Under the pieces are notes generated by a model. It saw nothing but the letters and a program-made list of their open reading frames with translations. It ran no database searches and was not told the DNA's origin. From Amorphophallus konjac (lineage: Eukaryota; Streptophyta; Magnoliopsida; Alismatales; Araceae), in NCBI GenBank assembly GCA_022559845.1, contig CM040121.1, positions 506,582,566 through 506,646,565 on the forward strand: a DNA stretch of 64,000 nt. The letters run 5' to 3'. The position numbers and the translations under genes are program-made. This document shows positions 10,616 to 21,924 of this stretch, in pieces. Position 1 is the first letter of the stretch. Every line of letters begins with the position of its first letter.

Positions 10616-11341
10616 TCAGGCCTCCTCTGATGATGAACTGCTGGAGCTGGATTTACTGGATTTGTTGGAACCAGCCTTCAGCGCTATCGGCTTCTTCTTC
10701 CTCTCAGCTTCTTCTATCTTTGGCATATTAATCTCATATGCCATCAGCGAGCCGATTAGCTCATCAGCCCTTGTATTTCGCAAGTCCCTTGACTCCTCCA
10801 TCACTGTAGCCTTAGTATGCCAAGCATGAGTCAGGGAGCACAGTATCTTCCTCACTACATCATATTCAGTCTGAGGTTTCCCGAGACCTCTGAGACCAAT
10901 TGTAATGATAGTTAATCGAGAGTACATCTCCTTGATGGTCTCATTCGGCTTCATCTTGAATGCTTCGTATTCTGACACAAGGAGATTAGCCTTCTGCTCT
11001 CTAACCTGAGAGGTCCCTTCATGAATGACTTCCAGTGCATCCCACATCTCCTTAGCTGAGTTGCAGGCTGATACGCGGGAGAATTCTGTAGGGTGCAGAG
11101 AGCACTGGATGGCGTTTATGGCACTCCAATTCAGTGTAGACCTCCTTATCTCCTCCTTGGTCCAGACGTCCTCATTAGGGGACAGCTCATAAGGTCCCTT
11201 GCTGACTACCTTCCAGATCTCGTAATCCTTAGCCCTCAAAAACACTTGCATACGGTTCTTCCAGTATGCGTAGTTAGATCCATCGAAGAATGGGGGCTTT
11301 GTGGTTGAGTGTCCTTCAGCTATCATCCCTCGAGCATCCAT
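10616..11341 (-). CDS. gag: C1 gag, N-terminal part
   Basis: The capsid half of a Sirevirus-type gag. From the ATG at 11341 the protein has the conserved PPFFDGSNYAYWKNRMQVFL block, then a predicted-helical region with HPTEFSRVSACNSAKEMWD and the GTSQVREQKANLLVSEYE segment, as in UBN2/DUF4219-type copia gag proteins. The frame is open further upstream to 11398, but that part overlaps the primer binding site, so the ATG at 11341 is preferred. It ends at 10616 after a serine run, because of a one-base shift relative to the zinc-knuckle half. A close relative is at 27901-28864 (C2). Confidence 0.9.
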   Translation of the reverse strand: MDARGMIAEGHSTTKPPFFDGSNYAYWKNRMQVFLRAKDYEIWKVVSKGPYELSPNEDVWTKEEIRRSTLNWSAINAIQCSLHPTEFSRVSACNSAKEMWDALEVIHEGTSQVREQKANLLVSEYEAFKMKPNETIKEMYSRLTIITIGLRGLGKPQTEYDVVRKILCSLTHAWHTKATVMEESRDLRNTRADELIGSLMAYEINMPKIEEAERKKKPIALKAGSNKSSKSSSSSSSSEEA

Positions 11342-11384
11342 CTTGCCTTTCCTCTTCGGGCGATGAGTCCCTGTAGAAGAGTAT

Positions 11385-11397
11385 GGCTCTGATACCA
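11385..11397 (-). other. C1 primer binding site (tRNA-iMet type)
   Basis: The minus strand reads TGGTATCAGAGCC, two bases from the LTR end. This is the classic initiator-methionine tRNA site of plant LTR elements. Confidence 0.93.
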
Positions 11398-11399
11398 AG

Positions 11400-14059
11400 T
11401 GTTATGTTAAATGGACGCAGTCTATCTCCACGAAGTGTGGATCTAGAGGGGGTGAATAGATCTACTGCCTAATTAAAAAACCAGTAAGAGGTTCTAATGC
11501 GGAATATAGGTAAATCTATTAAAACACTAACTCGAGTGTATAAACTGAGCAGAAGCACAAGCAATCTGTGAAGATAATCAAAAGATTCAGTCACGCACAC
11601 AGTTCATGGACAATCACACAAACACAAGGCACCCAAGATTTTTAGGTGGTTCGGTCAAAGACCTACGTCCACCCCACACTCAACCGAGTATGACTTACTA
11701 CTGCGCAGTATAGCTTACGTCTGCTGGGCACTACAGCTTGGCCTACAAACTGCTGAGCAACACAGCTTGCTGTCCGAGACAAGTCTCACCTGCTGAGGAT
11801 TACAGCTTCACCTGTCCAGTGGAATCCTCCACTGCAACTGCTGGGGTTTACAGCTTACCCGACAAGAGGCAGCACCTCTGCTAACAGCTGACTCACAGCT
11901 TGAAGAAACAAGAGTTCGGAAAGTAAAGACAGAAGCAAATAAAATAGAAAACCCAAATGGGAATGTAGCTCGAATGAGCAAAGCTCAGCTCTGGTATCTA
12001 AACCAAGAGTCGGAGTTACAACCTCTCAATCAAACTCTCTCAATCTCACTCTCTCAACTCATCTCTCTTTTCTTATCTTCTCTCTTTTTCTTCTTCTCTA
12101 TTTTTCTTCTCTCTGTGGATCGGTGGCTCTCTGCTGCTTCAGGCTTCTACTCTCACTGTATAGACTTGCCACTGGTTGATCGATCAGCCTTCATCTAAGA
12201 TGAAGACTCATATATATATAGCAGCAGGTTGGATAAGGGCGTGTGGATTCCACATTTCCTGCCCAGAGAATTCGCCAGATCCGAGGCAATTTCATCCACA
12301 TGGCAGCATCCTTGATGGGCTGCTTCCACGTGTCACCATCACAGCACCTCGTCCTCCTTGGATCACGAGCCAGGTCATCAATCCCAGCAAAGAATCTCTG
12401 TCAGATAGTCGAAATAGAATCATCAGTTTAAGTGTTAAACCATGTACAGACTTTGCAAGATTGAATGCATTGTATAGACTTCACTGTATGGACTTTGTGA
12501 GCTCGAATGTAATGTACAGACTCTGCAGAACATTCAGTAGCCAACGTATAGACTTAGGCAATGTAACAACTTGGACAGACAACTGACGATGTATGGACTT
12601 CAACTCAAAGATGCACAATGTACAGACTTGAATTCATATGATGCATAATGTGCAGACTTGAATGCTGTGCGATGTACAGACTTCAAGAATAATGCATGCA
12701 ATGCACTAGACAATGTATGGACTTATCCGATGCAGACTAGTCTGATGTACAGACTTGCTCGTTGTTCAGACATCATGAACAATGTACAGGCATGCCAAGA
12801 GAAACTCTGTACAGACTTGATCAAAGTAAGGCAATCGAGTGTATAGACATCCACAATGTATAGACTTGCCAAGCGAAAGGGCTGTACAGACTTGATGAAT
12901 GATGCAAGGCAAACGAATGTATAGACTTCCAATGTATGGACTTGCCAAATGGGCGATGTACAGACTTGAGCAAGGTAAAGTCTGTACAGACTTGAAAGTG
13001 CACAATGTATAGAGTTTGCCAAGACAACTGAACGATGTACAGACTTTCACAATGTGTAGACTTTGGCAACACAACGGCTGTACAGACTTCCAATCAACTA
13101 CGATGTACAGACTTGCCAAGGGAAACGATGGTAAAGCTATCAGTGTATAGACTTCGAGTGCAACGTCGGTAAAGCTACCGATGTATAGACTTGCAAGTTG
13201 AACTGGTGGATGTACAGACTTGGAAGTTCACTGATGGATGTACAGACTTCACCTCGAGCAATCTACAGTGCAGTGTATGGACTTGAAGAACAATGCATGA
13301 CGCTGTACAGACTTCACTGATGCATGCTACAGTCCAATATATGGACTTACCTTCGTGCATGCTACAGTCAAATGTATGGACTTTGAATGTTGATGCATGA
13401 ACAGTCCGATGTACATAATTCCAATGTATAGACTTCTAATGAGACGGACGATGTACACACTTAGCCAATGCAATGCAATGTATGGACTTCAAATAAGACG
13501 CTGCATGAGACGCTGAAACAGTGTATAGACTTGCTAGTTATATGAGCTGTAATGTATGGACTCTGCTATGCATGAAGACGAGTGTATATACTTGGAACTC
13601 TGGGGGCGTCGACGCATCTAAGAAGGGGAACAGTGTACAGACTTAGCTAATGCAATGTACCCACTTACTGCGTTGACGCTGCAGACTTAGCCAATGCAGT
13701 GTACACACTTACTGCGTTGACGCTGCAAGAAACACTAAAAGATGGACAGTTGTATAGACTTGGATATCTGGGGGGGGGAGTCGACCCATCAATGAAGGGG
13801 GTCGACCCATGATGCATGAATGTATAGAAATGTTCTAAGCGATGCATAAACACAACACAAAGCAGTGTATAGACTCTACGTGCAATGTGTAGACTTTCAG
13901 TGTGTATAGTGTGTGAACCTGTAAAATGCATGGAACATACATACAATCTGATAAGAATAATTTCATCAAAGTATAAACAGTTGCCAATCAATCAAAATAA
14001 GGTGTTCCTAATGAAGTAAAACATATTGTCAACATCATCAACACAGAGGAGTCACAACA
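11400..14059 (-). mobile_element. C1 5' LTR
   Basis: The partner of 1465-4124, same length. The likely TATA box, in a TATATATATA run, is at 12211-12221 on the minus strand, upstream of the CT-rich and GCTGAG-module region that would be transcribed. The two LTRs differ by scattered point changes and small indels, so the insertion is not very recent. Confidence 0.95.
12440..13905. repeat. Dispersed 11-bp motif array in C1 5' LTR
   Basis: Same array as at 2505-3970, with TGTA(T/C)(A/G)GACTT copies at corresponding positions. Individual copies differ between the LTRs (for example tata versus taca), which allows motif drift to be compared within one element. Confidence 0.9.
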
Positions 14060-14797
14060 CAATAGTGATCGTGGCGGCACCATCTTCGACTGTCCATCTA
14101 GCAGTTCCAGAAGATGGCAGCACCGGTGGAGCTCGGTACAACGGTTTTCTCGCTTCACTCCCACTCCCCGCCTGGCTGGCTTACTGCCCCTCCCTGCGTG
14201 GAGGTAGTGTTTGACTGTATCACATTAACCCCCAGCCCCTTGTCCCACCCTTCTGCATGAGGAGTAGTGGTGTACTCTATAAATTTTCAGGTCAAGCGGC
14301 ATCGACGGGGCGTGCGGGTGCGTATCCACGCCTCCCCGCTCGCCCTCGTCTTCGGTCGGGATCAGTGTCTTCACGTCGATCAGGTGAGCTTTGGAACACT
14401 TCTCATTTCTGGACCCTTAATTGCTTAGTTTAGTATTATTTTTGGTTGCTCTGTCGATGGTAAGAGAGTGCCCGATCCCGAATTTGCTTATAATTGAGCG
14501 ACCACCGCGGAGTGAGTTGAGAGAGCGACCCTACAACCCACGGCCTTGGCGTGCTGGACACCCATGGAATTGGGCATCCCAGGCCCTTAGGGGTCCATCC
14601 CAAGCTAGCAAAATCCGTGGAAAGGTGAAGTCCCACTTCGGACCCTCTCCACCATCACTGGTTTGCCTACGTGCCCTAGTGTGCGCCAAGCGGGTGAGTC
14701 CGCTCGAGTGAAGTTGCCGATCCGTTGCATTGCTTGCTTGCTAGGTTCGAGGGGTCTTAGGTCTTGTGACTATCACCCCCAAGGTGGTGTCACATCA
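14060..14797 (+). mobile_element. G1 5' LTR, second part
   Basis: Resumes the G1 LTR after C1; 14060-14064 is the duplicated target. It matches 19277-20011 and ends GTGTCACATCA, abutting the primer binding site. The two G1 LTRs differ more visibly than those of G2 or T1, suggesting an older insertion. Confidence 0.92.
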
Positions 14798-14799
14798 AG

Positions 14800-14811
14800 T
14801 GGTATCAGAGC
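14800..14811 (+). other. G1 primer binding site (tRNA-iMet type)
   Basis: TGGTATCAGAGC two bases downstream of the LTR end CATCA at 14797. Confidence 0.93.
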
Positions 14812-14891
14812 AAGTTCTCAACTTGTCTCTACAAGTTGGTCCTAGGGCGCATTTGCATTCATCACCCGGTGCATCAACCTTGCCCACTAGC

Positions 14892-15785
14892 ATGACTACT
14901 TCATATTGGTCACATCTGTCCCACTCGGCCCTCCACAAGGGTCCGATTGACATCACTTTGGACATAGTCCTATTTGAGGACCTTATCTTTGACGGGTACC
15001 ACCCTAGTGCATATCTAGAGTGGGAGGAAAACATGGACAAATGTTTTAAGAGGACTCCAATGACTGAACCCATGAGAATCTACCTTGCCAAGAGTCGGCT
15101 TGTGCGCCATGCCGAGGATAGGTGGCAGCTCATTGAACGCTTACGGAAGGTTATAAGGCAAGAGCCTATTAACACATGGGAAAACATGAAAGCCAAACTT
15201 AGAAAAGTCTACACTCCCCGACCTTCTTCCGTCTACTCGGATCACCAAAGCCCAAGGAGCACTTCAACTCCACCATCCCCACCTGGCCAACCCAAGACTC
15301 CAATTCCCCAATTCCCCACAATGCAACCAAAACCCAACTCCACAACCCACCTTACTCAAGCCCCTTTGGCCCCCACCTCCACCTGCACCCCTCACCTTAC
15401 CCCTTCTAAAAAAGGAAAAGGCTCTATGGAGATAGAAGTGAATGAGAGAACCACGGATGAGTGCGAGCCAGAATGTTATAGGTGCCATCAATTGGGGCAC
15501 ATCGCTAGGCAATGCCCCACTAAGAAGCATCCTTCGATGCCCATAGTGGTTGAAACCACTCCCACCCCGGCCACCACTACCCCTACAATGTCCCCCAAAA
15601 GGGACAATCCTCCCAAGGTCAATTCCCCCAAACCCCCTCAACCCACCCATCTTCCTCTCCCTACTCCAATCCAACCCCAACCAAGGCCTCTACTACTTCC
15701 CCAACCAAACTCAACCCAAGTTCAACCTTGCTCACCATCTCGAGTGCACCATGCGCCGGCCACCACCACCCCAACCCTTTGGTAG
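14892..15785 (+). CDS. gag: G1 gag-like protein with zinc knuckle
   Basis: A gypsy-type gag protein of about 297 residues. The ATG at 14892 is the first good start after the primer binding site. It has a truncated retrotransposon gag core (FDGYHPSAYLEWEENMDKCF and on to the TWENMKAKLRKVY segment), then a proline-rich linker, then a CCHC knuckle at 15474-15515 (CYRCHQLGHIARQC), then a long Pro/Thr-rich tail. Compared with G2 gag (47183-48754), the core lacks the segment after KLRKVY, so it looks internally deleted. The frame ends at TAG 15783-15785. Sequence resembling a continuation exists in another frame to about 15905. No protease or polymerase follows, so the element is non-autonomous. 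Confidence 0.8.
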   Translation: MTTSYWSHLSHSALHKGPIDITLDIVLFEDLIFDGYHPSAYLEWEENMDKCFKRTPMTEPMRIYLAKSRLVRHAEDRWQLIERLRKVIRQEPINTWENMKAKLRKVYTPRPSSVYSDHQSPRSTSTPPSPPGQPKTPIPQFPTMQPKPNSTTHLTQAPLAPTSTCTPHLTPSKKGKGSMEIEVNERTTDECEPECYRCHQLGHIARQCPTKKHPSMPIVVETTPTPATTTPTMSPKRDNPPKVNSPKPPQPTHLPLPTPIQPQPRPLLLPQPNSTQVQPCSPSRVHHAPATTTPTLW

Positions 15786-15929
15786 AGGAACCCATGGCCC
15801 ACACACCCAACCAAGCGGAGATGGATGCCAATCCAGATCCCTCGCCCACCATAAAGAAAATCCAAGAGCCACGCATCTCACCCACCCCTCCTAGTCCGGA
15901 TCGTTAAGAGCCATACACCCTCACCATGA

Positions 15930-16811
15930 ATGAGTTCATACTCCAATGGCTCAAATGAGGACCCACCATTCCTAGCTCACCCCCACCTCTCTCACTCTTG
16001 GGATACCAATCCCAAAATTGTGCCCATCCACTCCTATCACACCACGATCCAAACCTACTATGAGGTAGAGGGTTTTGACGATCACATCAAAGGCCTACAA
16101 TGGCAACTTGAGCTAACTTGCTTATTGACCCTATGGGTGGCCTGCCCCAAGAGCCTTGACCTCATCCACCCATGTGACGGGTCTATCACCTCGGTCTGCA
16201 CTATTAGTTGCTACACTAGTGACCTCCTCTTCTTTCTCCCCATGGATAAAGAACCCATATCGGTCCATTCCACTCCCCTCATGATCCCAAAAACCTTGGC
16301 CGACCAACCCACCACATTCACTGGCCCAATCCTTCCACTAGAGGAGGATGACTCACCACTATGTGAGGACCATGAGGACCTAGAGTTCCTCTCCCTAGGT
16401 GACCTTTACCATGACCCCTTCGATCCCTTCATATACCCACCCACCTTACTCACCACCAATCTTTTCCTACCCCAACCAACCATGTTAGACCAAGCCCACC
16501 TCTCCCAAGACCCGGACCACACCAAGGGAACCATGACCATGGGTGAAATACACCTAGGAAACAAGGAAGTGCCCCACTCCATCATACATACCTTCTTTGA
16601 CCCCTTCGACCCTTACAAGTGGGAGCTCAAGGACCACCCCATACCAACACACATGGCCGTCACCTCTAGGATAAGAGTGCACCTATCTTGGCATATCACA
16701 TCAATCGACAAGGGACACAAGACAAGTCATCTCATACATGTCACACACACTTACGCCCAATGCATGACTGGCTCACATTTGGATGTGCTGGTCCTCCCCC
16801 ATTCGTCATAG
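15930..16811 (+). CDS. Unrecognised ORF inside G1
   Basis: A 293-codon open frame downstream of the gag-like gene. The product is acidic and rich in Pro, His, Asp and Thr, with several DPFDPF/DPFDPY stretches and many HP pairs. No catalytic motif of protease, RT, RNase H or integrase is visible, no signal peptide is apparent, and I do not recognise a family. It lies where a gag-pol element would have pol. It may be a surviving accessory frame of this non-autonomous family or a chance frame in Pro/His-rich composition. The overlap with the next ORF is 124 bases in another frame. Confidence 0.4.
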   Translation: MSSYSNGSNEDPPFLAHPHLSHSWDTNPKIVPIHSYHTTIQTYYEVEGFDDHIKGLQWQLELTCLLTLWVACPKSLDLIHPCDGSITSVCTISCYTSDLLFFLPMDKEPISVHSTPLMIPKTLADQPTTFTGPILPLEEDDSPLCEDHEDLEFLSLGDLYHDPFDPFIYPPTLLTTNLFLPQPTMLDQAHLSQDPDHTKGTMTMGEIHLGNKEVPHSIIHTFFDPFDPYKWELKDHPIPTHMAVTSRIRVHLSWHITSIDKGHKTSHLIHVTHTYAQCMTGSHLDVLVLPHSS

Positions 16812-17569
16812 GTCTTACGCATGAATGGAGCATACATGGATGTCCGGGTCCCCCGACATTTGTCACCCTCGGGCATGATAGGTTCACCTATGGATGCCCC
16901 GGCCCTCTTAGGTCCATCAAAGTCTACATGGCTACAATGCATGATAGGTCCACTTATGGTTGCCCTGGTCCACCTTTGCATACCCCACACTTCACACCCA
17001 CACCGCATCGTAGTACATGGCATGAGCATTCAAGCAAGTATCAAGCAATGAGCGATGAAATTCATGACGAGTGGGCAAAAGCTCATGAGCGCCACTTAGA
17101 ATTCCAAGTAGGCAATCTGATGATTATGGTATTGGAGTGGCTCTACTCTAGGGCCACCCCCATATCGAGGGCACGAGGACTTGGACCTTCCCAAGTTCCA
17201 AGTGGTCTTGATAGTCTGACTTACAGATTGGATTTACCGACGGGGTCTGGGATTCACCCCACTTCCCATGTGGCGGATCCGACACCCTCTAAGGGCACCG
17301 CGGTGGATCCTAGTGAGTACCTCGAGCTTACACCTAGCCTTGCAAGAGACACCCTCGGACTGTCACCACAAATCAGCCTGAGAGCCCGATGTGAGCACCC
17401 GGTGGCAATACTAGGCAAGCAAAATCTCATCGCCAGTATGTGGGTGTGTCCGAGCCGCCTTGAGAAGTTGAAGCTCTATCCCCCTGCTACAGACGTAGGG
17501 TTGAGTTCAGAGATCGTGGCTCGCCTGGAGCTGCGTTGGTGTGCCACCTCCCCGGTGGACCCATACTAG
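16688..17569 (+). CDS. Unrecognised ORF with GCPGPP repeats inside G1
   Basis: A 293-codon open frame. Near the N-terminus (about 16757-16995) are four imperfect repeats of about 19-25 residues, each built as H-(D/E)-x-x-(T/I)-x-G-C-x-G-P-(P/L). The DNA repeats too, around GCATGATAGGTCCAC-like words. After the repeats there is no known domain. The last part (about 17240-17590) resembles the 3' end of the G2 interior (about 48890-49203), so it is probably conserved 3' leader/PPT-side sequence rather than protein. The function is unknown, and translation of the whole frame is uncertain. Confidence 0.35.
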   Translation: MAYHINRQGTQDKSSHTCHTHLRPMHDWLTFGCAGPPPFVIGLTHEWSIHGCPGPPTFVTLGHDRFTYGCPGPLRSIKVYMATMHDRSTYGCPGPPLHTPHFTPTPHRSTWHEHSSKYQAMSDEIHDEWAKAHERHLEFQVGNLMIMVLEWLYSRATPISRARGLGPSQVPSGLDSLTYRLDLPTGSGIHPTSHVADPTPSKGTAVDPSEYLELTPSLARDTLGLSPQISLRARCEHPVAILGKQNLIASMWVCPSRLEKLKLYPPATDVGLSSEIVARLELRWCATSPVDPY

Positions 17570-17600
17570 ACGGGGTCGAGTTCTCCCCACCCCGGGGGTA

Positions 17601-20011
17601 TGATGGGGGCATCAATTACCCCTCCACATTTTGCGAAACTCTGATGGATCGACGGTTTGCGCCATTGTGTTCTTCACATTTTTCTGAGTCTATCCATGTA
17701 ATTTTTATATTTTATTTGAGTCATAAACTATGTAATTTTCCCTTTATTTGAGTCTGGTACCTAGGTATAAAGGTCATTTACCTGAGTCTTGAGTCATGTG
17801 ATTAATTAAGTAGTCTAATGGTCCCAACTAATGGGCTAGGCCCAAGGGCGCCCCTCCCTGGTCTGTCTGGTCATTGTGTCAATTATCTAGGGTCAGTATG
17901 GTCATGTGAAAAGTCTAGTACCTATAAATAGGCCACCCCACTCCCTCATATATAATCTTTTGGTCAATCAAAAAAATTGAGTGTTCTAGTGCAATTGGAG
18001 TGGATTCTCCATCTCTCTCCCCCCCTCTCTCTCTAAGGGGCGGATTCCCCCCCTCTCTCTCTCTCCAAGAGGGGGCGCCCCTTTCTCTCTCCTCCCCTCC
18101 CAACCACTTTCTCTCTCCCTTCCCCCTCCATTAAAGCTACTCCAACTCCCCACAACCCCTCTCTTTACTCCACCCCATCCCCAAGGTAGCCTCCACCTAT
18201 CCCCACTCCACCCTCCAACCACCAACCACCCACTCCCCTTCCCCAAGCACCTCTCTCATCTCCCAAGGAAGAATTCTCCACTCCCCAAGCATCCTTTTCC
18301 CTTCCCCACACATCTCTTCCCACCCCCAAGACTAGAAATTAATCCCACCCTTAAACCCATTTTCAAATACTCCTTCCCTATCCCCTCCCAACACCAAATT
18401 CGCAACTTCCCCTCCCTCCACCTCCTAGACCTCCTTCCTGCCCCCATTTTGCCACTCCCTCACCTTGGATCACCCCCTCCAAGACCCCCTCACAGCCAGG
18501 GTTCACCCCACACTCATCCACCCCCATTTCGCCCCCCGTCCTACTCCATTTCCCATCGGCAGGTTGCAGCTCTAGCAGCAGTTCGCAGGAAGCAACATAG
18601 GGTCCTAGAAGCAGCATCATCTCTGGCCCTTCCCCGATCCTTCTGGTATCAAGTCATATACCTCTGGAAAGGTCGTCCAGAGAGCTTTCCAGGCGAGGTG
18701 GTTTCGTCATCTTCCAAGCACCGAGCTGCCCGTGAGAGCGATTCTTCCTTGACTGCGCAGAACCACTCAAGCAGAGAACCAAAGCTCCAGATCAAGTTCG
18801 ACCATGGCTACCCCCTTGCATTCTGGGCATAAAACTTGGCTGAGGGCTTCTCCTTCAAGTCCTCTCACATCCCCAAGAAGCAGAGCTAAGTTTGGACCTC
18901 GGCATCAAAAGTTCCAAATTTTCCATTCCAAGTGCGTCAGGTCAGTTTTCCTGAGCCAGAACAGACACATCCCTGTTGTTTGGGCCTTCACGATCAGCTC
19001 CGACATCGGCCGATGGCGCCGTTGGTCCCGAAGGAGAGAAGACTCATCCACGATCGTAACGGTACTAGTCTCGCCTCCAACAGAGTATGGGACAGTTCGT
19101 GGTGCCTCCGTCTTCTAGTAGCATCACCCTGGGAGCAACCAGAACCAGCGAAGACCAGCCCTGTTCCAGGCTCTGCCCCGGCCAGCGGCATTGTCAAGAA
19201 ATTCCAAGAAAATTCAGGCGTCTTCCTGGGTCAAGTTAGAGAATTTCGGCACTAGTTGCAGCCTATTCGGAGTTCAGTAGTGATCGTGGCGGCACCATCT
19301 TCGACTGTCTGTCTGGCAGTTCTAGAAGCTGGCAGCACCGGTGGAGCTCGGTACACCGATTTTCTAGCTTCACTCCCACTCCCCGCCTGGCCGGATTACA
19401 GTCCCTCCCTGCGTGGAGGTAGTGTTTGACTGTATGACATTAACCCGCAACCCCTTGTCCCACCCTCTTGTGCGAGGAGTAGTGGTGTACTCTATAAATT
19501 TTTAGGTCAAGCGGCATCGACGTGGCATGCGGGTGCGTACCCACGCCTCCCCGCTCGCCCTCGTCTTCGGTCGGAATCATTGTCTTCATGCTGATCAGGT
19601 GAGCTTCGAAACACTTCTCATTGCTGGCCCCTTAATTGCTTAGTTTAGTATTGTTTTTGGTTTCTCCGTCGGCGGTAAGAGAGTACCCGATCTCGAATTT
19701 GCTTATAATTGAGCGACCACCGCGGAGTGAGTTGAGAGAGCGACCCTATAACCCACGCCCTTGGTGTGCTGGACGCCCACAGAATTGGGCATCCCAGGCC
19801 CTTAGGGGTCCATCCCAAGCTAGCCAAATCGCCGGAAAGGTGAGGTCCCACTTTGGACCCTCTCCACCATCACCGGTTTGCCTACGGGCCCTAGTGTGCG
19901 CGAAGCAGGTGAGTCCGCTCGAGTGAAGTTGCCGGTCCGTTGCATTGCTTGCTTGCTAGGTCCGAGGGGTCTTAGGTCTTGTGACTATCACCCCAAGGTG
20001 GTGTCACATCA
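17601..20011 (+). mobile_element. G1 3' LTR (intact)
   Basis: 2411 bp, from TGATGGGGGC to GTGTCACATCA, with short inverted termini TGATG/CATCA shared with G2. It is preceded by the purine-rich stretch CCCCGGGGGTA. The TATA box TATAAATA is at 17923-17930, followed by CT-rich leader sequence. It preserves the uninterrupted target sites of C0 (about 17926) and C1 (about 19276). GTCAG follows on the right; the left target duplication is outside the window. Confidence 0.93.
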
Positions 20012-20171
20012 GTCAGTAAAGTTGTAATAATGACATTTTTAAATATCAATAAAAGTATATTTTGTTCATTCTTGGTCTCCTTGTGTCTCTATTGGTTTGC
20101 TCGGATTATCATGACTGTATCGCTGTCACGTTCCGAGCATGTTTCTGTTGCTATTGGTTCGGGGCGTGACA
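20012..20171 (+). mobile_element. G3: terminal 160 bp of an older LTR
   Basis: After G1 ends there is an AATAAAAG polyadenylation-like signal at about 20048, and the segment closes with GGTTCGGGGCGTGACA at 20171. This is a common terminus of plant gypsy LTRs that start TGTAA(T/C)ACCC, and such a start is found at 23537. I infer that this is the 3' end of the G3 5' LTR, interrupted by G1. No iMet-type primer site follows. Confidence 0.45.
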
Positions 20172-21924
20172 CCAATGGTCAACAGAATACCTGGACAATG
20201 TTGTGAAGATTTGCAGGAACCCTTGTACATTGCCAATAACATAAAAATCTAAAAAAATAGAAAATTTAAAATTTTAAAAAATTAAAAATAAAATAAAAAC
20301 TGCCAGATGTCATGTATTTCAGTCTCCATCCCATCATGTATGATAAGATTAGGTCGCATTAAATTCTCGGTAGGTTATGACTTTGATCTACCCGAATCGG
20401 GGAGAATTCCATCCAAGCTAAGTAGCTGATGCTCCAAAGGGCACATAATATGCACACACTCACGTGGATTCAAATTTTGGAAATAGCCTAAAATGGATGT
20501 CTATCCCAAAAGTTTCTTAGAGATTCCAAAATCCTCCTTTTCCTCCTCACTTGACAGATCAAGATAGTTGGCGCTCTTAAAGCATCAAGCATAGCAGTTG
20601 AAACACGATGCCCTCAGGTGAGAGTAGGATTCACCCTCCCTACAAAATGAGAGCAGAGTAGGTGAAGAGGGCTATGTCCTCACAAGCAAATAAACAAAAG
20701 TCAAAAGGGAGGAAACATCTCAAATTCCAAGCAAAAAGAAAAAAAATTGTAATAAAAAATTAGAAAGTGTAAATGAAAAAGTCTGGTCGTGACCATGCCT
20801 GGTAGAAATGAGGAAAGGGGCACAAATCAAGTCCAATTTATAGGGGCAATACAAAAGCACAACATTCTGAAGGTGGTCTGAAGTCACTAAGAGGGTGGAC
20901 TGCATTAAGCTCACTCACAACTCACCACTTTAACAGCTTTGCCAATCCTATTGTAAAGTTTATCTCTTACTTTCTTTTTCTTTTGAGGACTCGCAGTCTG
21001 ATAGAAACTCCGAGGGATAGATCTCTGCTGATGGCCTGTAGCCTCTTTTTGAAAACACACCTTATAGTTGTCTACCCCCATAGAACAAAAGCTACTACTA
21101 TGAAGAAATCCTGTCATTTCTAGTAGGTCAATGTCCTCATCTCCCTTTAGTGTTCTTCGTCAACCTCGGGCTTAGGTCAATGCATGCACGTCACCAGTCA
21201 ATCTGATGGCATCTAATTTTGGGTCAACGTCGCGCGATTGACCTTTAGAGTTCCAAGGAGACGGCTAGATCTTTGGCCAACAAGACCCAATGTGGCCAGT
21301 GATCTTGCTGCCCAAACACTATAGGTGGCCAGGTCTTTGGCTGCCTAGGTCCAAGGTGGCCAGAAACCTAGCCGCTCAACCTCTGTAAACGGCCATCGAT
21401 TTGATCATCTTCTATTTTCTGTCTAGTTTGTAATTCTATTTCTATTTACTTATATTCTTGAGTTGAATTTGTTCTAATGGTGCAGGTTGAGTCCGGAGAG
21501 GGCTTAGGAAGAGCTGGCATCACACTTGATAAGAAAACATCCCTTTGGATCGAACTCTTCATCTGGAGATTTCGACTCGGGTGTAACTAGTCCTTTCCAA
21601 TTTGGAACCTCCATAAATCCCCACGAACTCTAGATTCCCACACAGTCACTGGGAAAGTTGTACCACTAACTGTCCTATTAGAATTCCTAAGGAGTTTGAG
21701 TGATATTTTTCTTAGTATCATCCTAGAGTTTAGCTTTAATTTTCCTAGAAAATTCCATTATCATCTAGATGGAATAAGCTTAAATTGGACTAAACACAGG
21801 AGTAACTTATGTTAAAATTGGGGCCATTATTTGAAAACTTGCTTGTTGTTAGAAACCAACACTCAATCCTAATTGGCTCTTAAGATTTCATTAGAATTCT
21901 TAAACTCAGTTAGGTTGAATTGAA
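20172..21924 (+). other. G3 leader, non-coding
   Basis: 1.75 kb with no convincing gene: A-rich stretch at 20247-20300, and TGGCCAG words repeated at 21290-21370. Interpreted as the degenerate 5' leader of G3. No primer binding site could be assigned. Confidence 0.4.

Larger units (their letters stand above)
1465..14059 (-). mobile_element. C1: complete Sirevirus-like Ty1/copia retrotransposon
   Basis: A full-length element in minus orientation: 5' LTR 11400-14059, primer binding site, gag, pol (protease, integrase, RT, RNase H), a long 3' non-coding region, polypurine tract and 3' LTR 1465-4124. Both LTRs are 2660 bp and end in TGTTGTG...CATAACA in element orientation. It is flanked by a 5-bp target duplication with one mismatch (CGATA at 1460-1464, CAATA at 14060-14064), and the uninterrupted target is seen in the G1 3' LTR near 19277. 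The gag type, the polypurine-like repeats and the copia order integrase-RT-RNase H point to the Sirevirus (SIRE/Maximus) lineage. Two frame breaks separate the gag halves and pol, so this copy is unlikely to make a full polyprotein. Confidence 0.95.
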
